A stretch of 64,000 nucleotides of DNA from Methanoregula sp. (GCF_023227875.1 NZ_JALOCH010000002.1:186001-250000), one strand, 5' to 3'. Counted from the stretch's first letter, positions 16,587 through 25,649 are shown. The notes: a model not told the origin generated them from the sequence alone. A program made the numbers and translations.

Positions 16587-18165
16587 CCGACCGGGCACCT
16601 CCAAAAGGATCTCCGTCCCTGGGGGGAAGGCAGCAGGAACCCCGTGCCTCTCGCACATCAGATTCAATACGCCCGGCAGAGATGCGGATGAACCGGTCGC
16701 CGCACGCACGCCCGAACTCCCCGTCATGGGTGGCAACAATAACCGTCTTTCCTGCGGAACACAGCCTGCGGAAAAGTTCCGCAAACGAATGTTTCAGGCC
16801 AGGGTCGAGACCGAATGTAGGTTCATCCAGGATAACCACCGGCGTTTCCATCGCAAGTATGCCGGCGACCGCCACCCGCTGTTTTTCCCCTCCCGAGAGG
16901 CCGAGGGGCGGAGTTGAGGGATCGATATGACTGAGAGAACATACACAACGGGTCTTTTTTAGTACCTGCTCAATTTCCTCGTCCATTCTCCCGAGATTAC
17001 GGGGGCCGAATGCCAGCTCACCGGAAATGGTGCTCTCAAATATCTGGTAATCCGCATGTTGGCCGAGAAGCCCGACGGTCCGTGCGGTCTCTGCAACGGT
17101 CTTTCTTGCAAGCGGTTCGGACCCGAGAAGAACACTGCCATGGTCCGGAGTGAGGAGGCCGTTGCAGTGCTGGAGGAGCGTGGTCTTTCCGGATCCGTTT
17201 GCCCCTGCGATGATCGTCACCTCCCCCGGGTAGAGATCGAGCGTGATCGAGATAAGGGCCGGTGTGCGTGCCCCGGGATACCGGTACGTCACCTCCCGCA
17301 ATGAGAGTGTTGGGTGCAACCCCCGGCCGGTGCCGGAAGAACCGGCATTTCCCCCGCGACACGGGGCAACAGAAGAGCCCATGATACCGGATTGCTGGTC
17401 TGTACTGTCTGGAGAATTACGGTGGTCCGGGATGTCCGGGATAGGACCACACCGACCCTGCGGTGTATCCGATACGATCTCTCCGTCACGCATCATAACC
17501 ATGCGATCTGCAAGGGGCAGCAGGGATGCTGTGCGGTGTTCAAGAACAATAATGGTTGTCCCGGCCCGGGTTTTCATGTTGAGAAGGAATCCGGTAAGTG
17601 CCTGTACAGCCGATGCATCAATACCGGAAAATGGTTCGTCCATAACAATAACCGATGGCCGGACCGCAAGGACAGACGCGATCGCCACGCGCTGCCGTTC
17701 CCCCCACGACAGCTCGCTCGTCGGGCGGCCCAGGAGAGGGGTGATATGCATGAGGCCGGCAATTTCATCGATGCGCGAACCGATCTCTGCCTCCGGAAAA
17801 TTCAGGGCCTCAAGCCCGAACGCAATCTCGCTCTCAACATCCCCGGTCACCAGCTGGTACCCGGGATCCTGGAAGACTATCCCGACATGCCGGGCAAATG
17901 CCGGGACATCGACATCCCGGGTATTCATTCCCTGCACGATCACCTCTCCCTCCATCGTCCCGCGGGTTGCGTGGGGGATGAGCCCGTTCAGGCACCGGCC
18001 AAGGGTGGATTTGCCGGACCCGCTTGGACCTGTGATGACCACAAATTCCCCCGGCCGGATCGTGAGACTGACATGCCGGAGCGCTGTTATGTTCCTACCG
18101 GAAAGGGTTGCGGGGTACCGGAACGAGAGATCGCGGACCAGGACCGCCGGATCATGTTTTATCAC
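16576..18165 (-). CDS. ecfA: ECF transporter double ATPase (EcfA-EcfA' fusion)
   Basis: This 529-residue protein is a fusion of two ABC ATPase domains. Domain 1 has Walker A GPSGSGKST (46-54), signature LSWGERQRV (152-160) and Walker B VIVMDEP. Domain 2 has Walker A GANGSGKTT (321-329), signature LSGGEKQRV and Walker B VVILDEP. A linker of about 50 residues joins them. The first signature has Trp instead of Gly at its third position. It powers the EcfS/EcfT transporter from the cytoplasmic face. It overlaps ecfS by 14 bp and ecfT by 11 bp. Confidence 0.92.
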   Translation of the reverse strand: MIKHDPAVLVRDLSFRYPATLSGRNITALRHVSLTIRPGEFVVITGPSGSGKSTLGRCLNGLIPHATRGTMEGEVIVQGMNTRDVDVPAFARHVGIVFQDPGYQLVTGDVESEIAFGLEALNFPEAEIGSRIDEIAGLMHITPLLGRPTSELSWGERQRVAIASVLAVRPSVIVMDEPFSGIDASAVQALTGFLLNMKTRAGTTIIVLEHRTASLLPLADRMVMMRDGEIVSDTPQGRCGPIPDIPDHRNSPDSTDQQSGIMGSSVAPCRGGNAGSSGTGRGLHPTLSLREVTYRYPGARTPALISITLDLYPGEVTIIAGANGSGKTTLLQHCNGLLTPDHGSVLLGSEPLARKTVAETARTVGLLGQHADYQIFESTISGELAFGPRNLGRMDEEIEQVLKKTRCVCSLSHIDPSTPPLGLSGGEKQRVAVAGILAMETPVVILDEPTFGLDPGLKHSFAELFRRLCSAGKTVIVATHDGEFGRACGDRFIRISAGRIESDVREARGSCCLPPRDGDPFGGARSDES

Positions 18166-18697
18166 GTGTGATCACCCCGGCTTTCAGGAGACGGGCAAGC
18201 ACCAGGGCTGCAACCAGTCCCCCCACACCCCCGAAGATAAAATGGGTAATGGATGCCGTGCCAATCCCGATAACGATAAACGCTGCCGGGATCCCGAGGA
18301 ATGTCTGGAGGGAAAAATTCACCACCATCTTTGCAAGATTGCCCGCAGCCCCGGCAATGAACCCTGCTGCCGGATGATCGAGCCGGTAGAAGAAGAGGAA
18401 TCCCAGAATATCGATGATGCCCCCCAGCGCGAGGTAGATGAAGAGGTTGAAGATGTGGAGGGTATTGAGCCCGAAGAGTGTGGCGAGGATGCCCGAAATG
18501 AGCCCGATAAACGTGCCTGCACCCGGTTTTTTCACGATCCCGACACCGATGATGACCGGTACCACCCAGTAGATGCCCGTATGCCCGGGGATCTTCAACG
18601 GCAGGGTGAACGTGGTGTTCAGGACAACGATGAGCGCAGCGCAGAGCGAGAGGAGGGCGATCTCCTGCAGGGAAAAATACGGTTTCTTGATCGCCAT
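18152..18697 (-). CDS. ecfS: ECF transporter substrate-binding membrane subunit (EcfS)
   Basis: This 181-residue membrane protein has five or six hydrophobic segments (for example IALLSLCAALIVVLNTTFTL, WVVPVIIGVGIV and GTFIGLISGILATLFGL) and Gly-rich loops, as in S components. It overlaps the ATPase gene and starts 1 bp after the stop of the secreted-protein gene. The substrate cannot be read from the sequence; vitamins or metals are typical. The dedicated extracellular protein upstream suggests an unusual capture step. Confidence 0.75.
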   Translation of the reverse strand: MAIKKPYFSLQEIALLSLCAALIVVLNTTFTLPLKIPGHTGIYWVVPVIIGVGIVKKPGAGTFIGLISGILATLFGLNTLHIFNLFIYLALGGIIDILGFLFFYRLDHPAAGFIAGAAGNLAKMVVNFSLQTFLGIPAAFIVIGIGTASITHFIFGGVGGLVAALVLARLLKAGVITRDKT

Positions 18698-18698
18698 T

Positions 18699-19505
18699 TC
18701 AGCTCGTCCTCACGAATTCTGTCCGGACCCGGAGGGAAAACCCATCCGGTTGCGGACGATCCACGGCAAGGAGAAGGATCAGGTTGTTGCCCGGATCATT
18801 ACCTGTTGCAGTTACAAAGAACGTCCCGTTCAACTCCGGAGTCTCCACGACTTCACCCCGGGGTTTTGCAAGACTTGAGGTAATATGAAGGGCGCCCTGG
18901 CCGCTACCTGGCTGGGTAAAAGTGAAGGTCCGGGTTGTGGCGGTCATGCCGGCATAGTCTGCCTGCTGGTTGTTCGAGACGGCGACCCGGTACTGGTGTG
19001 TAGGGGAGAGTGAGAGTGACGTTGCCGCCGGCATGGACGAGCCAGCGGGGGCATCACCAACAACAACAAACCCGCAATGGTTGTATCCTGTCTGGCGGTT
19101 CGTGCGTGTCGGGACGGTGCCGGTGGTCAGGCCGTAGGTATGAAACGCGGCACGGCCGGAGAGGTCGGAAACATTATAGGTGATCCGGACGGACCCGAGC
19201 TTTTTCACATTGGGATCGCCGCTGACAGGTGTTGCGTTCAGGTCGATGAACATCAGGTACCAGGTCTCGTTGTCGATGACACCTTGCCCGGGTTCTATTC
19301 CCAGGGGATCGTAACCGGGTCGCCAGATCTGCGGGCCGTACTGGAACCCGGCTTTTGAAAAGACCTGATCGATAAGGGTTCCCGGTGTTATCTCTAGGGA
19401 TCCCGGGGGGAAGAGGACCTCTCCGGATTGGTCCAGCACAACCATTCCTCCGAGGAAACAGCCGAGCAGTACGCACGCAAGTCCTACCCGGGCACGAAAA
19501 TCCAT
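18699..19505 (-). CDS. Secreted protein with a circularly permuted surface domain
   Basis: This 268-residue protein has an N-terminal hydrophobic signal or anchor (residues about 7-24). Residues 44-126 (IDQVFSKAGFQYGPQIWRPG, then YLMFIDLNATP and AAFHTYGL) match the C-terminal half of the surface domain found in the proteins at 6167, 7462 and 22249. Residues 172-264 (GALHITSS, NGTFFVTATG, LILLLAVDRPQPDGFSLRVR) match its N-terminal half. The order is therefore inverted relative to its homologues. It lies inside the ECF operon (2 bp after the TiaS-like gene, 1 bp before ecfS), so it probably acts with the transporter outside the membrane. Confidence 0.8.
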   Translation of the reverse strand: MDFRARVGLACVLLGCFLGGMVVLDQSGEVLFPPGSLEITPGTLIDQVFSKAGFQYGPQIWRPGYDPLGIEPGQGVIDNETWYLMFIDLNATPVSGDPNVKKLGSVRITYNVSDLSGRAAFHTYGLTTGTVPTRTNRQTGYNHCGFVVVGDAPAGSSMPAATSLSLSPTHQYRVAVSNNQQADYAGMTATTRTFTFTQPGSGQGALHITSSLAKPRGEVVETPELNGTFFVTATGNDPGNNLILLLAVDRPQPDGFSLRVRTEFVRTS

Positions 19506-19507
19506 CG

Positions 19508-20233
19508 TTAATCCCGCTTGTCTTCCATTAACCGGTCAGTCTCTTCCTTTACAAAAATCACGGACTTCCCGCAGACCGGACAGGGCCGGGGTGGTTTTTC
19601 AGGACGGAAGTATACGGTACCGGTGGTATACTCTGTACCGTCAAGGGAACAGACAACGTCAATGCCTTCTTCGAACAATCGTTCCACGGTGCAGGAACTC
19701 AGGATATTCCGGATATTCCCTTTCTGGAGAAAACGCCCGTCATTTTTTGAGAGGGCAAGCCCGAGACCGGCCATGCAGCCGATCACGCCATCTTCGGTGC
19801 CCCCGAGACCTTTGAGCCGGATGTGGAGGTTCTTTGCAAGCGTGCGGGCCCGGTCCTGTGTGAGGATGGAACATTTTGCATCCTGGCCGTAGACGATGAG
19901 CGGGGACGCGATCTGGTCGCTTGAGGCAACGGCCAGGCCGGGATCGCTGCCCTCCAGGAAATCCCCGAGCATGACCTCTTCAGCCATTTCAAATAAATGA
20001 TCCATTGCCTCTTCTCCTTCAGCCTGTACATGGATGACAGCGTTGCTGTTGTGCGAGGTGTAGGGAATATCGGGATGCACGTACAGCTGGTGCCGGGTGA
20101 CCCCGAAGACCGGGTACTCCTTAACAACGGTGTCTGCAATCATTCGCGCCAGTTTCCCGGTCCCCCGGGGACCCGTGAGGGTGTCGGTATCGTCAATGCT
20201 GATATAGATCGTCTGGATCAACTCGTTGTACAT
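19508..20233 (-). CDS. TiaS-like protein (short form)
   Basis: This 241-residue protein begins with YISIDDTDTLTGPRGTGKLA, the signature of the catalytic N-terminal region of tRNA(Ile2) agmatinylcytidine synthetase TiaS, and ends with a CPVCG zinc motif (only one CxxC pair). Full TiaS is about 420 residues and has OB and zinc-ribbon domains, so this is a shortened paralogue. It heads the ECF operon and is separated from the secreted-protein gene by 2 bp. Its role there is unclear; relatives lie in similar contexts and are not shown to modify tRNA. An AT-rich promoter lies upstream (20240-20285). Confidence 0.7.
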   Translation of the reverse strand: MYNELIQTIYISIDDTDTLTGPRGTGKLARMIADTVVKEYPVFGVTRHQLYVHPDIPYTSHNSNAVIHVQAEGEEAMDHLFEMAEEVMLGDFLEGSDPGLAVASSDQIASPLIVYGQDAKCSILTQDRARTLAKNLHIRLKGLGGTEDGVIGCMAGLGLALSKNDGRFLQKGNIRNILSSCTVERLFEEGIDVVCSLDGTEYTTGTVYFRPEKPPRPCPVCGKSVIFVKEETDRLMEDKRD

Positions 20234-20303
20234 TGGTGAAAGAAAGCAGATTATAGTTTTGTTTAACTTTTTTCTATGTTCATTTTTTCAGATTGACTAA
20301 CAC

Positions 20304-21833
20304 TCATCTCCCGGAACCGGTGTTCGCAGTACCGCTAAAATCGCTGTCAAGCAGCCTGCGGGTACACCTGATAATATCCTGGAATTCACCGGGTTCCGGG
20401 ATCTCTCTTGCAAATCCTACCGTCAGGCACCGGTTAAGAACCCACCGGAGATCGTCCTGCTGTATTGCGGGGGAGTTGATAAGATGCTCCAGTTCCCCGG
20501 TTGTCAGTTCATCGCCGTCACTGATCTCGTGAGAGAGAACGATCCGCAGGGCCCGGCCGGTCTTACGGTATGCTTCCGGCCAGATACCGTGGGTGGCATC
20601 CCGCTCGGCTTCATCAAGGAGACGGGCTGCGATCTCCCGGGGACGGATCGGGGGGTCCGGCTCGCACACGGTATCGTTTGGAGCAACACGATCTGTCGGG
20701 TGGATACGGGCAAGATACCAGATTGCGGCTGATATGAGAAGTACAAAGGAAATGCCAACAACCGGAACCAGCGTTGCGAAGGGATCCGCCGGGTCATCCC
20801 CCACAACGGAGATAACGGTCCCGTTCTGAAGTACCGCATTCATATGAAGAAGCCTGTTTCCGTAACCTGAATAGGTGAGATCCACCGTCTCTTCAGAGGT
20901 CGTGACGTTGATCCGGCTCTGGTTGAGGGTAAACCCGGTTTCTGCAATCCTGCTCCCGTATTCCCGGTACGTGGTGTTGTCTGTCAGCGCAACCGGCAGG
21001 GGAACAGGAACAGTGGAGGATTCTTCTGCAAACATGACACGGGTTTCACGGAGGGTTCCTTTGATCACCGCGGTCATCGTCCCTGACGAATAGGTCAGCA
21101 AAAAACTGCCGGACCGGTTCGAAACCGGGATCACCTTGGGGTTTTGGCGAGTGAACCCGACCCGGGTCAGGGAATCATCCAGAGACTCCACGAGGGGATC
21201 TGCATTGATATATCCCAGCAGTTCAGTCTCTGCATCCACGGTCTGGTTGCTTTCCCGGGCGATCTGGTTTTGCAGGGCAGTGGTATCCTGTGTCATCTGG
21301 CTGTTCTGGAGTGCCGCAGCCGCGCTTGTAGTCACCGGGTTTTCTGAGGTGGTGGACCCTGCAGGAGACACCGCCCCCGCAACATCCACGGTATCCGTCC
21401 CGGCTACGGGTTCCTGGTTTGCAGGAACGTCCTCCATGCGGGTGATAAAATGGATGACAATCCCCCCAAGCGTCGACATCCTCATCCCGCCTTCCTGGTA
21501 CCTGAATGTGACCGTAAGCAGGTACTCTGCCGGCGTATCCGATTTCCCGACAGGGAGTGAAACGGTACGCTGTTCAGTGAATGCCGAAAAAGTCCGGGTC
21601 TGCATGCTCGCACCACGGGAACCGGCGGTCCCGGCATGTACCGGGGTCATTGCCAGTTCAAGGGTTCCGGTGACGTCATGATTATACGTACTTCCAAGGG
21701 AGAGGGGAATTGTGGCCTCCTCGCCCGCAAGGACGTAATACTCGCTCTGCGGTATCGAAAGGGCGACTTCCGCTGCGGAGACAGAGGATATGCCAAAAAG
21801 AGCGATGAGGACGAGTATCACAAACAATTTCAT
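20304..21833 (-). CDS. Membrane protein with extracellular beta domain and cytosolic helical tail
   Basis: This 509-residue protein starts at ATG 21833, preceded by GAGGAAAAA. The frame is open further upstream but lacks a signal there. It has a signal peptide (1-21), an outer beta-rich region (22-150), a Ser/Thr/Gln-rich linker, a second beta region with sequons, and one membrane helix (LVPVVGISFVLLISAAIWYL). The cytosolic helical domain of about 120 residues (IAARLLDEAERDATHGIWPE) loosely recalls the tails of BatD-like or DUF4129-containing proteins. No firm family. It is oriented with the ECF operon but about 70 bp upstream of it, across an AT-rich gap. Confidence 0.65.
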   Translation of the reverse strand: MKLFVILVLIALFGISSVSAAEVALSIPQSEYYVLAGEEATIPLSLGSTYNHDVTGTLELAMTPVHAGTAGSRGASMQTRTFSAFTEQRTVSLPVGKSDTPAEYLLTVTFRYQEGGMRMSTLGGIVIHFITRMEDVPANQEPVAGTDTVDVAGAVSPAGSTTSENPVTTSAAAALQNSQMTQDTTALQNQIARESNQTVDAETELLGYINADPLVESLDDSLTRVGFTRQNPKVIPVSNRSGSFLLTYSSGTMTAVIKGTLRETRVMFAEESSTVPVPLPVALTDNTTYREYGSRIAETGFTLNQSRINVTTSEETVDLTYSGYGNRLLHMNAVLQNGTVISVVGDDPADPFATLVPVVGISFVLLISAAIWYLARIHPTDRVAPNDTVCEPDPPIRPREIAARLLDEAERDATHGIWPEAYRKTGRALRIVLSHEISDGDELTTGELEHLINSPAIQQDDLRWVLNRCLTVGFAREIPEPGEFQDIIRCTRRLLDSDFSGTANTGSGR

Positions 21834-22248
21834 TGGTTTTTCCTCACGTCCCAACCCTCGGCAATTCCCCGGCACGCGGCTCGCAAAGGATGTGGGACCT
21901 ACACCCCTGAGCCAGTCCGGCCGAAACCGCACATTCACGGTTCGTACGGGGTGATCCTGCACGTTCATCCCGGTCTTGTGCGGGAATGTCTATCCTGGCA
22001 TTACAAAATTCCGGGGTTCCCGATGCGGAGAAGCCGGTATCTCCGTGTGACCTTCCGTAGCGATCTCCTGTTCCTAAAGGATGGTATCCCTGTTAATCTG
22101 CCTGACAGATCAATCGATCTCACGGATTGGGAAAACGGCATCATAATGAATATATTTACTTACTCTGAAAATAAAAAGAGTTACCTTGTTGAAATAATTA
22201 ATAATAATTAATTTACCACTCTCTGGTACAGAATCGAGGCACACTCAA
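21834..22248. other. Divergent intergenic region of about 415 bp
   Basis: It separates divergent genes. 22150-22215 is strongly AT-rich (ATAATTAATAATAATTAATT) and is the probable promoter zone of the PKD gene at 22249. A short frame (ATG 22023 to 22211, about 62 codons) is open, but its composition drifts into the promoter and it is not supported as a gene. Nothing else is seen. Confidence 0.4.
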
Positions 22249-24009
22249 ATGAACAACCATGAACCGGGATCTCATTACAGGAAGGTATGGGTACCGGTTG
22301 TTCTCGTTTTTTTCCTGTTCGTATGCTGTATCTCTCCGGCAGGGGCTGATGACAGCGCCACCGCACTCGGCATCATCCCGGGAAAAAGCAATATCGCCAG
22401 CCTTGCCTTTGCAAACGCGGGGACCGGGGCATACTATTTTAAGTTCGATCAAACATCTGGGGGAGGTCTCAATGCGCTCCACATCGCATCAAGTTCCTCA
22501 TCAGTAACAAATTACGGCGATGTCACAACGACCACGGGCCAGTCCGGGACATTCTATATTACCGATACGGGAGGGAGGGGCTACCAGGATGAGGCAATCC
22601 TTCTCGTTGCGGTGAAAGGGAATATTCCCAGCGATTTTTCCATTCACATAACCTCCAGCGGATATTCCTGGACCCCGACCGGGGCAAAGGATACCCCTCC
22701 CTCCCTCTCGCAGGTAACGTACAGATCCGGCGCCGTTGACCAGACGTTCACCAGATCCGATTTCGTGTACGGGTCGCAGACATGGAAACCTGCCGGGAAT
22801 AATGCGCCATCTGATTACCCGCTCTATTACGGGCAGGATACCTCTGACACCACCAATACGTTCAAGCTGATGTTCGTGGATCTCAGGGCCGGGCCGCTTG
22901 GTGCCAACGGCGACATTGATACTTCCGCCCTTACGGATAAGGGCGCCATTAAGGTCGATTATACGATCGAGAACCTGGATACGGTTGCCGCATTCAACAC
23001 CTATGCCTGGAACGAGAATACCACCCAGGGGAAGGGTATCTCGTGGGCAAACCGGCTGGTCGGGACCGGGAGCAGCGGGTATACCGTGCTGGGATCCGGG
23101 TACAAGGACCGGGCATCGGAATTCCCCACGGTGGAGGGCAGCGCCCCGGTATATCATGCCCCGGACACGGATTTCAAGGCGGATGTAACTTCAGGGGCTG
23201 CCCCCCTCACCGTGCAGTTTACCGATACGACGGTCCAGTCCGTCAAGACCTGGGCATGGGATTTTGGGGATGGCAGCACATCAACGGAGAAGAGCCCGCA
23301 GCATGTGTACGTCAAGGAAGGTACCTATACGGTTGCCCTCAGCACGGCAAATACGCAGGGCCTGAGTACAACAAAGACCCAGACAGGCATGATTACGGTC
23401 ACAGACTCAACCGGGGGGAATGCCGCGGGCACTTCATCCGGCGGTTCATCCGGCGGTTCATCCGGCGGTAGTTCTGACGATAGTGGATCTACGGGATATA
23501 CTGATACCCATACGGGGATCACCTACCGGGTAAATTTCACGGCCAATGCAACATCCGGGGTTGCACCATTTCCCATCCAGTTCAACGACTTTTCCGAAAT
23601 TCCCAACAGCACTTCATGGGCATGGGATTTTACCGGTGACGGACAACCTGAAAGCACATTAAAAAACCCCTCGTACATCTTTCGCACGGCCGGGAATTAT
23701 TCTGTGAACCTGACGCAGACCACTTCTGACGGAAAGGTGTACTTCCTTTTGCGATCGCAGTATATCCGTGTCCTCGACATGCCGTCCCTTGATAGCGATG
23801 AAGGCTGGATCTCATCGGATCTTCCTAAAAATGAAACAAATTCTTCGCAAGCGGATCCGGAGCAGACTGTTGCGCCCACTCCGAAGAGTACAGCAACGGA
23901 TACCGGCGGGTCGTCCCCACTCGGGACGAAAGTTGCGGAGGTGCTTTTTGATTCCATGGTCGTTGTCGGGGTTATCGGGGGAGGATTGTTCCTCTGGAGG
24001 AAGATGTGA
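22249..24009 (+). CDS. Membrane-anchored surface protein with shared domain and two PKD domains
   Basis: This 586-residue protein has a signal peptide (about 12-33). The shared surface domain spans about 40-275 (NALHIASS, GTFYITDTGGRGYQDEA, VDQTFTRSDFVYGSQTWKP, LMFVDLRAGP, AAFNTYAWN). Two PKD domains follow (about 305-385 and 425-505, with WAWDFGDGS and WAWDFTGDG). The linker between them is a GGSSGGSSGGSS run, and a C-terminal membrane helix ends in WRKM. It gives the clearest normal-order copy of the domain for comparison with the permuted protein. It is followed after 43 bp by the ABC ATPase gene. Confidence 0.85.
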   Translation: MNNHEPGSHYRKVWVPVVLVFFLFVCCISPAGADDSATALGIIPGKSNIASLAFANAGTGAYYFKFDQTSGGGLNALHIASSSSSVTNYGDVTTTTGQSGTFYITDTGGRGYQDEAILLVAVKGNIPSDFSIHITSSGYSWTPTGAKDTPPSLSQVTYRSGAVDQTFTRSDFVYGSQTWKPAGNNAPSDYPLYYGQDTSDTTNTFKLMFVDLRAGPLGANGDIDTSALTDKGAIKVDYTIENLDTVAAFNTYAWNENTTQGKGISWANRLVGTGSSGYTVLGSGYKDRASEFPTVEGSAPVYHAPDTDFKADVTSGAAPLTVQFTDTTVQSVKTWAWDFGDGSTSTEKSPQHVYVKEGTYTVALSTANTQGLSTTKTQTGMITVTDSTGGNAAGTSSGGSSGGSSGGSSDDSGSTGYTDTHTGITYRVNFTANATSGVAPFPIQFNDFSEIPNSTSWAWDFTGDGQPESTLKNPSYIFRTAGNYSVNLTQTTSDGKVYFLLRSQYIRVLDMPSLDSDEGWISSDLPKNETNSSQADPEQTVAPTPKSTATDTGGSSPLGTKVAEVLFDSMVVVGVIGGGLFLWRKM

Positions 24010-24052
24010 TGCCGGAACGTGGGGGACAGATTCCGAAAAAACGTGGACTGCT

Positions 24053-24838
24053 ATGGAACATTTTGCAATCACGACAATAACCATCCTTCCCGGGAGGGCG
24101 AAGGACGGGCGATCTGAATCGTTTAAGGAGATTGCCCTCAGGGCAGGTGACATGATCTCGATCGTGGGACCCACCGGTTCCGGGAAGACCGCGTTCATCA
24201 ACGACATCGAGGTCTTTGCCAGTGGCGATACCGTGACCGGGCGGACCGTGCTTGTCAACGGGGAAGTCCCCCCGGACGAGATGGTGCGGGACCCGGCCAA
24301 AAAACCGATTGCGCTGATCACCCAGAATACCAAGTGCCTTGCCGACCTCACGGTCCTGGAATTTTTAGAGATGCACGTCAAAGCCCGCAGGATTGCGGAT
24401 AATTCCCGTATGGCAGAGACGATCCGGCTCGCAAACGAGTTCACCGGGGAGAAGATTGCCGGCACGATGCGCATGACCTCGCTCTCCGGGGGCCAGACGC
24501 GTTCGCTCCTGATCGCCGATGCAATCACCGTGAGCAGCGCCCCTATCATCCTGCTCGACGAAGTGGAGAGCGGGGGCATCTTTAAGGAGAACGTGATCTC
24601 AAGCCTGAAAAAGAACAACAAAGCCGTGATCTTTGTCACCCACGATCCGGTCCTTGCGCTGCTCTCGGACCGCCGTATCGTTATGCGGAACGGTGCCGTG
24701 GAGAAGATCCTTGAGCCGAACGGGTGCGAGACAAAAATCCTTGGACAGATCTCCGGCATGGACCGCGTTCTCTCTGATATGCGGGAACGGATCCGGGCCG
24801 GCGAACTGCTCACCGATAATGGGGGGCCGGTACCATGA
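24053..24838 (+). CDS. Soluble ABC-type ATPase of an uncharacterised trio
   Basis: This 261-residue single ABC domain has Walker A GPTGSGKT (39-46), the Q-loop phrase LITQNTK, signature LSGGQTRS, Walker B IILLDEVE and a switch His (VTHDP). ATG 24053 is the only start in the frame before the domain. No transmembrane partner is nearby. Instead a GTPase and an Fe-S protein follow, so it is likely to drive a conformational or assembly step rather than transport (inference). Comparable stand-alone ABC ATPases act in methyl-coenzyme M reductase activation, but this is not clearly the A2 component. Confidence 0.8.
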   Translation: MEHFAITTITILPGRAKDGRSESFKEIALRAGDMISIVGPTGSGKTAFINDIEVFASGDTVTGRTVLVNGEVPPDEMVRDPAKKPIALITQNTKCLADLTVLEFLEMHVKARRIADNSRMAETIRLANEFTGEKIAGTMRMTSLSGGQTRSLLIADAITVSSAPIILLDEVESGGIFKENVISSLKKNNKAVIFVTHDPVLALLSDRRIVMRNGAVEKILEPNGCETKILGQISGMDRVLSDMRERIRAGELLTDNGGPVP

Positions 24839-24935
24839 GGGAGATCGCTCCTTCTCGTGTTCGCTCCATAACGGAGTTCGCAAACTCGAAGGAGATCGCT
24901 CCTTCTCGTGCTCACCCCCTGCGGGGGTTCGCATA
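24839..24935. repeat. Two tandem two-hairpin units between operon genes
   Basis: Two units start 51 bp apart, each with GGAGATCGCTCC (24840-24851 and 24891-24902), the linker TTCTCGTG, and a second hairpin with different arms: CTCC/GGAG (24864-24876) and ACCCCC/GGGGGT (24914-24928). The layout matches the dispersed two-hairpin elements. They separate the ABC ATPase and GTPase genes, and the second ends at the GTPase start codon. Confidence 0.7.
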
Positions 24936-25643
24936 ATGAAACTGCTCATCTTTGCCGGTCCGCCGAGCGCCGGGAAGACGGCGGTGGTCCGCCAGATCCT
25001 CCGGCAGCTGGCCGGGGAATCGTTCATCGCCTTCCTCAAGATCGACGTGGTACGGGCATTCGAGGACGAGGAATTAAAAAAAGAGTTTGAGATTCCCACG
25101 CGGAAGGTTTACTCCGGGGATGTCTGCCCCGACCACACCGGGATCCTCGTGCTCCGGGACGCGATTGCGTGGGCCGAGGACCTTGGTGCGGGCATCCTGA
25201 TCGTGGAGAGCGCCGGTCTCTGTCTCCGCTGCACGCCGTACACCACCCAGTCCCTCGGGATTGTCGTGCTCTCCGCGGTTGGCGGGACAAACAGCCCCTT
25301 AAAGATGACGCCGATGATCGCACTTGCCGATATCGCGGTTGTTACGAAAGTCGACCTGATCTCGCAGGCAGAAAAGGAGGTGTTCCGGGAACGGGTGCGG
25401 GAAGTTGCCCCCCGGGTCGATATCATCGAGACCAACGCCGTGCATGGGACCGGCCTCCGGTATCTGTTGAAGGCGATCCGGAACATGCCGGAGATCCTTT
25501 GCGCGGACGATATCGTGCTCAAGGGCATGCCGCCCCTCGCGGTCTGCACGATCTGTGCCGGGAAGAAAGAGATCGGGTGGCAGCACCACTTCGGGATCTT
25601 AAAGACCCTTGACGGTGCTGACGACCTGTACCGGGGAGAGTGA
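24936..25643 (+). CDS. HypB/CobW-like GTPase of the trio
   Basis: This 235-residue P-loop GTPase has Walker A GPPSAGKT (8-15), a switch segment IVESAGLCLRC containing a CxxC, the guanine-specificity motif TKVD, and a C-terminal CTICAGKKEIGWQHHFG with two Cys and two His. Relatives (HypB, CobW/COG0523, UreG) deliver metals or cofactors to enzymes. The Cys/His pattern suggests metal binding, but the client is unknown. It starts right after the hairpin element and ends 6 bp before the Fe-S gene. Confidence 0.8.
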   Translation: MKLLIFAGPPSAGKTAVVRQILRQLAGESFIAFLKIDVVRAFEDEELKKEFEIPTRKVYSGDVCPDHTGILVLRDAIAWAEDLGAGILIVESAGLCLRCTPYTTQSLGIVVLSAVGGTNSPLKMTPMIALADIAVVTKVDLISQAEKEVFRERVREVAPRVDIIETNAVHGTGLRYLLKAIRNMPEILCADDIVLKGMPPLAVCTICAGKKEIGWQHHFGILKTLDGADDLYRGE

Positions 25644-25649
25644 CTCCGC

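Noticed and set aside
17243..18883. 546-codon plus-strand frame
   Set aside because: It lies antisense to the clear ECF ATPase and EcfS genes, has Arg/Pro/Ser-rich noise composition, and no domain is visible.
23812..24915. 367-codon minus-strand frame
   Set aside because: It runs antisense across the PKD gene end and the ABC ATPase gene. No motif, start signal or promoter supports it.
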